6,614 nt of DNA, taken from an uncultured Paracoccaceae bacterium (GTDB lineage: Bacteria > Pseudomonadota > Alphaproteobacteria > Rhodobacterales > Rhodobacteraceae). This document shows, in pieces, positions 4,665-6,614 of this stretch (positions are counted from its first letter, which is position 1; each line of letters begins with the position of its first letter). The stretch covers positions 1 to 6,614 of the forward strand of contig CALESR010000264.1 of the NCBI GenBank assembly GCA_937907485.1, written 5' to 3'. The position numbers and the translations under genes are program-made. The notes below the pieces were generated by a model, which saw only the letters and a list, made by a program, of their open reading frames with translations, was not told the origin of the DNA and ran no database searches.

Positions 4665-6500
4665 ATGTTCACTGTGCCCGCATTGCGCGAGCTGCGCCGC
4701 TTTGACGCCAATGTCTCGGGCAAGGGACTCGAGGGTCTGCCGGAATGGGACCTGAGCGACCTCTACGCCAGCCCCGAAGCCCCCGAAGTCGCCCGCGATT
4801 TCGATTGGCTGGACCGCGCCTGCGCCGACTTCGCCGCCGCCTACGAGGGCAAGCTGGCGGGGCTGGACGCCACCACGATGCTGCGCTGCATCCGCGATTA
4901 CGAGGCCATCGACATCGTCGCCGGTCGCCTGATGAGCTTTGCCGGGCTGCGCTATTACCAGATGACCACCGATTCCAGCCGCGCCAAATTCATGGCCGAC
5001 GCGCAGGACCGGGTGACCAATGCCACCACGCCGCTGGTGTTCTTTTCGCTGGAACTGAACCGCATCGACGATGCGGTGATGACGGCGCTGCTGGCGGCGA
5101 ATGCCGACCTTGCACGCTATCGCCCGGTGATCGAACGGATGCGCGCCCTTCGCCCGCATCAGTTGTCGGATGAACTCGAACGCTTTCTGCACGACCAGTC
5201 CACCGTCGGCGCCGCCGCATGGAACCGGCTCTTTGACGAGACGATGGCCGGTCTGTCCTTCAGCATCGAGGGCGAGGACGACCCGCTGCCGCTGGAATCC
5301 ACCCTCAACCTGCTGACCGACCCGGCCCGCACCCGCCGTCAGGCCGCCGCGCAGGCGCTGGCCAAGGTGTTTCAAGACAACATCCGGCTCTTTGCCCGCG
5401 TCCACAACACCTTGGCCAAGGACAAGGAAATCTCGGACCGCTGGCGCAAGATGCCGACGCCGCAGCATGGCCGCCACCTGTCGAACCATGTCGAGCCCGA
5501 GGTGGTCGAGGCGCTGCGCAACGCGGTCGTCGCCGCCTATCCGCGGCTGAGCCACCGCTATTACGCGCTGAAAGCCAAATGGCTGGGGCTGGAGCGGCTG
5601 GAAATCTGGGACCGCAACGCGCCCCTGCCGATCGACAGCCCGCGGATGATCGACTGGGCGGACGCGCGCGAGACGGTGATGTCGGCGTATGGCGACTTCG
5701 ACCCCCGCATGGCCGATCTGGCGGCGCCGTTCTTTGACCGCGGCTGGATCGACGCCGGGGTCAAGGCGGGCAAGGCGCCCGGCGCCTTTGCCCATCCGAC
5801 GGTCAGCACGGTGCATCCCTATGTGATGCTGAACTATCTGGGCAAACCGCGCGACGTGATGACGCTGGCGCATGAACTGGGGCACGGCGTGCACCAGCGC
5901 CTCGCGGCGGGGCAGGGCGAACTGCTGTCGGCCACCCCCCTGACCCTGGCCGAAACCGCCAGTGTCTTTGGCGAGATGCTGACCTTCCAGCGCCTGCTGG
6001 CCAAGGCCAAATCACCCGCCGAGCGCAAGACCCTGCTGGCCGGCAAGGTCGAGGACATGATCAACACCGTGGTCCGCCAGATCGCCTTCTATGATTTCGA
6101 ATGCAAACTGCACGCCGCGCGGCGCGAGGGCGAGTTGACGCCCGACGATATCAACGCGCTGTGGATGTCGGTGCAGGCGCAGTCGCTGGGGCCGGTGTTC
6201 CGCTTCATGGACGGGTACGAGACCTTCTGGTCCTATATCCCGCATTTCGTGCATTCGCCGTTCTACGTCTATGCCTATGCCTTTGGCGACGGGCTGGTGA
6301 ACGCGCTCTATGCCGCGTATCGCGAGGCGCCCGAGGGCTTTCAGGACAAGTATTTCACCATGCTGTCGGCGGGCGGCTCGATGCACCACCGCGAGTTGCT
6401 GGCGCCCTTTGGCCTCGATGCCTCGGACCCGGCGTTCTGGGACAAGGGCCTCAGCATGATCTCGGGCTTCATCGACGAGCTGGAGGCGATGGAGGACTGA
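4665..6500 (+). CDS. pepF: Oligoendopeptidase F, M3 family zinc metallopeptidase
   Basis: This cytoplasmic zinc peptidase cuts short peptides and probably recycles peptides from protein turnover. The product is 611 residues, close to the usual PepF length of about 600. The zinc site is HELGH at 403-407 (His403, His407, catalytic Glu404), with Glu430 in LAETAS as the probable third ligand. Near the C-terminus, IPHFVHSPFYVYAYAFG (His527, Tyr534, Tyr536 and Tyr538 region) matches the substrate-binding segment of M3 enzymes. The N-terminal part has the PepF_N-like WDLSDLY opening and helical region. I chose the ATG at 4665 because AAGGGGG (4653-4659) lies 5 nt before it. An in-frame ATG at 4578 would overlap paralogue 2 and add 29 residues without family similarity. 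There is no signal peptide. It appears to have its own promoter and ends before the hairpin repeat. Confidence 0.95.
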   Translation: MFTVPALRELRRFDANVSGKGLEGLPEWDLSDLYASPEAPEVARDFDWLDRACADFAAAYEGKLAGLDATTMLRCIRDYEAIDIVAGRLMSFAGLRYYQMTTDSSRAKFMADAQDRVTNATTPLVFFSLELNRIDDAVMTALLAANADLARYRPVIERMRALRPHQLSDELERFLHDQSTVGAAAWNRLFDETMAGLSFSIEGEDDPLPLESTLNLLTDPARTRRQAAAQALAKVFQDNIRLFARVHNTLAKDKEISDRWRKMPTPQHGRHLSNHVEPEVVEALRNAVVAAYPRLSHRYYALKAKWLGLERLEIWDRNAPLPIDSPRMIDWADARETVMSAYGDFDPRMADLAAPFFDRGWIDAGVKAGKAPGAFAHPTVSTVHPYVMLNYLGKPRDVMTLAHELGHGVHQRLAAGQGELLSATPLTLAETASVFGEMLTFQRLLAKAKSPAERKTLLAGKVEDMINTVVRQIAFYDFECKLHAARREGELTPDDINALWMSVQAQSLGPVFRFMDGYETFWSYIPHFVHSPFYVYAYAFGDGLVNALYAAYREAPEGFQDKYFTMLSAGGSMHHRELLAPFGLDASDPAFWDKGLSMISGFIDELEAMED

Positions 6501-6508
6501 CGGCAAAG

Positions 6509-6556
6509 AAGGGGGGCGCTGCCCCCCTCGGCCTTGCGGCCTCACCCCCCGGGATA
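6509..6556. repeat. GC-rich hairpin intergenic repeat, right copy (inverted)
   Basis: The element contains GGGGGGC (6511-6517), loop GCT, GCCCCCC (6521-6527), then a second dyad GGCC-TTGC-GGCC (6530-6540), a C6 run, and GGGATATTT (6551-6559). It is the inverted counterpart of positions 1-52. It begins 8 nt after the pepF stop and could form a bidirectional 3' end between pepF and a convergent neighbour, although it has no T-tract after the first stem. Confidence 0.7.
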
Positions 6557-6586
6557 TTTGAGCGAGCAAAGAGGGGGGGCGCGGCG

Positions 6587-6614
6587 TCAGTCCTTGAAGT
6601 TGCGGCTGTCCTTG
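6587..6614 (-). CDS. Possible 3' end of a convergent gene (partial)
   Basis: On the minus strand the last 28 bases read as an open frame ending KDSRNFKD and a TGA stop (6589-6587). The hairpin repeat just before it would suit the space between convergent genes. Only eight residues are visible, so no family can be named, and a chance frame in GC-rich DNA cannot be excluded. Confidence 0.35.

Noticed and set aside
4569..5894. Long minus-strand open frame opposite pepF
   Set aside because: It mirrors pepF codons, has low-complexity Arg/Gly/His-rich composition and no recognisable motif or ribosome site.
1..6614. tRNA, rRNA, CRISPR array or insertion sequence
   Set aside because: No cloverleaf, spaced short repeats, transposase frame or target-site duplication was seen.

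Overview
The window looks like chromosome of an alphaproteobacterium of the Rhodobacter/Paracoccus group (Rhodobacteraceae/Paracoccaceae). The base composition is GC-rich with strong G/C third positions. The F1-ATPase zeta inhibitor (DUF1476) beside purC and purS is typical of this clade. Candidate promoters carry a TTG-type -35 and a -10 that lacks the final T. A GC-rich intergenic repeat containing a GGGATATTT-like motif lies at both edges. Species cannot be named from sequence reading alone.

Layout: positions 1-128 are non-coding and hold a hairpin-rich repeat. purS (129-368) and purC (379-1140) lie on the minus strand as a tight purine-biosynthesis pair. A 198-bp divergent promoter region (1141-1338) separates them from the plus-strand zeta gene (1339-1653). 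A strong intrinsic terminator (1718-1742) follows, and a betaine/5-methyl-THF-type homocysteine S-methyltransferase (1762-2805) starts only 19 nt after it. Next come two tandem paralogous genes (2896-3678 and 3781-4599) of unknown function. pepF, an M3-family oligoendopeptidase (4665-6500), follows. A second, inverted copy of the edge repeat (6509-6556) comes next, and then what may be the 3' end of a convergent minus-strand gene.

Most genes are housekeeping: steps 4 and 7 of purine synthesis, control of ATP synthase hydrolysis, methionine synthesis and peptide turnover. Apart from the divergent promoter there is no obvious functional link among them. The accessory content is the paralogue pair. 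Both proteins begin with a Flp/type IVb-prepilin-like segment (short basic leader, Gly-Ala cleavage-like site, acidic residue at +5, hydrophobic helix), fused to a large acidic helical domain of about 200 residues. The first 65 residues are 62/65 identical and the 87 nt upstream of each start are about 85% identical, while the rest of the proteins has diverged. Each predicted mature protein has exactly two cysteines at corresponding places, and each seems to contain an internal repeat split by a Gly-rich hinge. This pair is the most likely undescribed system here: possibly duplicated, cell-surface or membrane-anchored pseudopilin-like proteins with a fixed anchor and a diversifying outer part.
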